From an uncultured Crocinitomix sp. (lineage in GTDB: Bacteria; Bacteroidota; Bacteroidia; Flavobacteriales_D; Crocinitomicaceae): 53,564 nucleotides of DNA. This document shows, piece after piece, positions 53,526-53,564 of this stretch. The notes beneath the pieces were generated by a model that saw nothing but the letters and a program-made list of their open reading frames with translations, had not been told where the DNA came from and did no database searches. Each line of letters opens with the position of its first letter. Positions within the stretch are counted from its first letter, which is position 1. The translations under genes were made by a program, and so were the position numbers. The stretch covers positions 1 to 53,564 of the forward strand of contig CAJQHR010000017.1 of NCBI GenBank assembly GCA_905478225.1, read 5' to 3'.

Positions 53526-53564
53526 ATGAAAATACTAAAAGAATTATCTAGAAAAGAATTTAGA
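53526..53564 (+). CDS. Possible start of a gene cut by the window end
   Basis: The last 39 bases open with ATG and read MKILKELSRKEFR without a stop. A TTCTTTG sequence about 25 bases upstream loosely resembles a -7 box. Too short to identify; a real gene start is plausible but unproved. Confidence 0.3.
   Translation, partial: MKILKELSRKEFR

Overview
The window looks like the chromosome of a free-living, AT-rich member of the Bacteroidota, most likely order Flavobacteriales. The sequence evidence is: proteins with type IX secretion (T9SS) sorting tails of both type A and type B; a PorE-like OmpA/WD40/TPR protein; the long form of SecA; Rho with a large N-terminal insertion; the Bacteroidota small protein DUF2795; and repeated Bacteroidota-type -7 promoter boxes (TAnnTTTG) just upstream of genes. 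No rRNA, tRNA, CRISPR array or prophage was seen.

Layout. 1-450: the left end of an IS3-family element that has cut the 3' end off a small membrane-protein gene. 474-5900: a minus-strand block with an M28 peptidase, a GT-C glycosyltransferase coupled to rlmB, and an MFS transporter. 6177-12163: a Spy-like periplasmic protein, then two tandem paralogous T9SS type B adhesin-like genes (the first with an internal stop) and a small secreted protein without a normal start. 12337-16038: the tRNA hydroxylase trhO, then paaABCD for phenylacetyl-CoA epoxidation, with no paaE. 16206-22508: SulP transporter, queuosine-precursor transporter, a broken YD-repeat protein, murB and small secreted proteins. 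22545-26563: a T9SS beta-helix protein coupled to a DUF2461 protein, a PaaI-type thioesterase and a frameshifted DUF2809 gene. 26690-36654: secA, a degraded SBBP/T9SS protein, DUF2795, cob(I)alamin adenosyltransferase plus methyltransferase, DUF4301 and rho. 36926-41818: glmM, a TPR protein and the PorE-like protein. 41875-53564: a degraded lipoprotein gene, a 7TM-DISM/SpoIIE phosphatase, a DPP-IV-type peptidase, two divergent broken patatin genes, a fused E1 alpha/beta dehydrogenase, an orphan gene, a truncated duplicated secreted protein and a YwbE-like gene.

How genes work together. Housekeeping functions (rlmB, trhO, murB, glmM, secA, rho, pduO-type) are intact. SecA, the PorE-like component and the T9SS-tailed proteins form an export theme: Sec export to the periplasm, then T9SS to the surface. 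paaABCD plus the distant thioesterase point to aerobic phenylacetate breakdown, and the E1 fusion to branched-chain 2-oxoacid oxidation, but partner genes for both must lie elsewhere.

The most striking feature is the number of broken accessory genes. About ten of roughly 45 genes carry in-frame stops (TGA, TAG and TAA), single-base frameshifts in homopolymers, a missing start, an IS truncation or an abrupt end. All are secreted, membrane or accessory genes. I read this as ongoing gene decay or assembly error; I did not find a convincing new defence or biosynthetic system.
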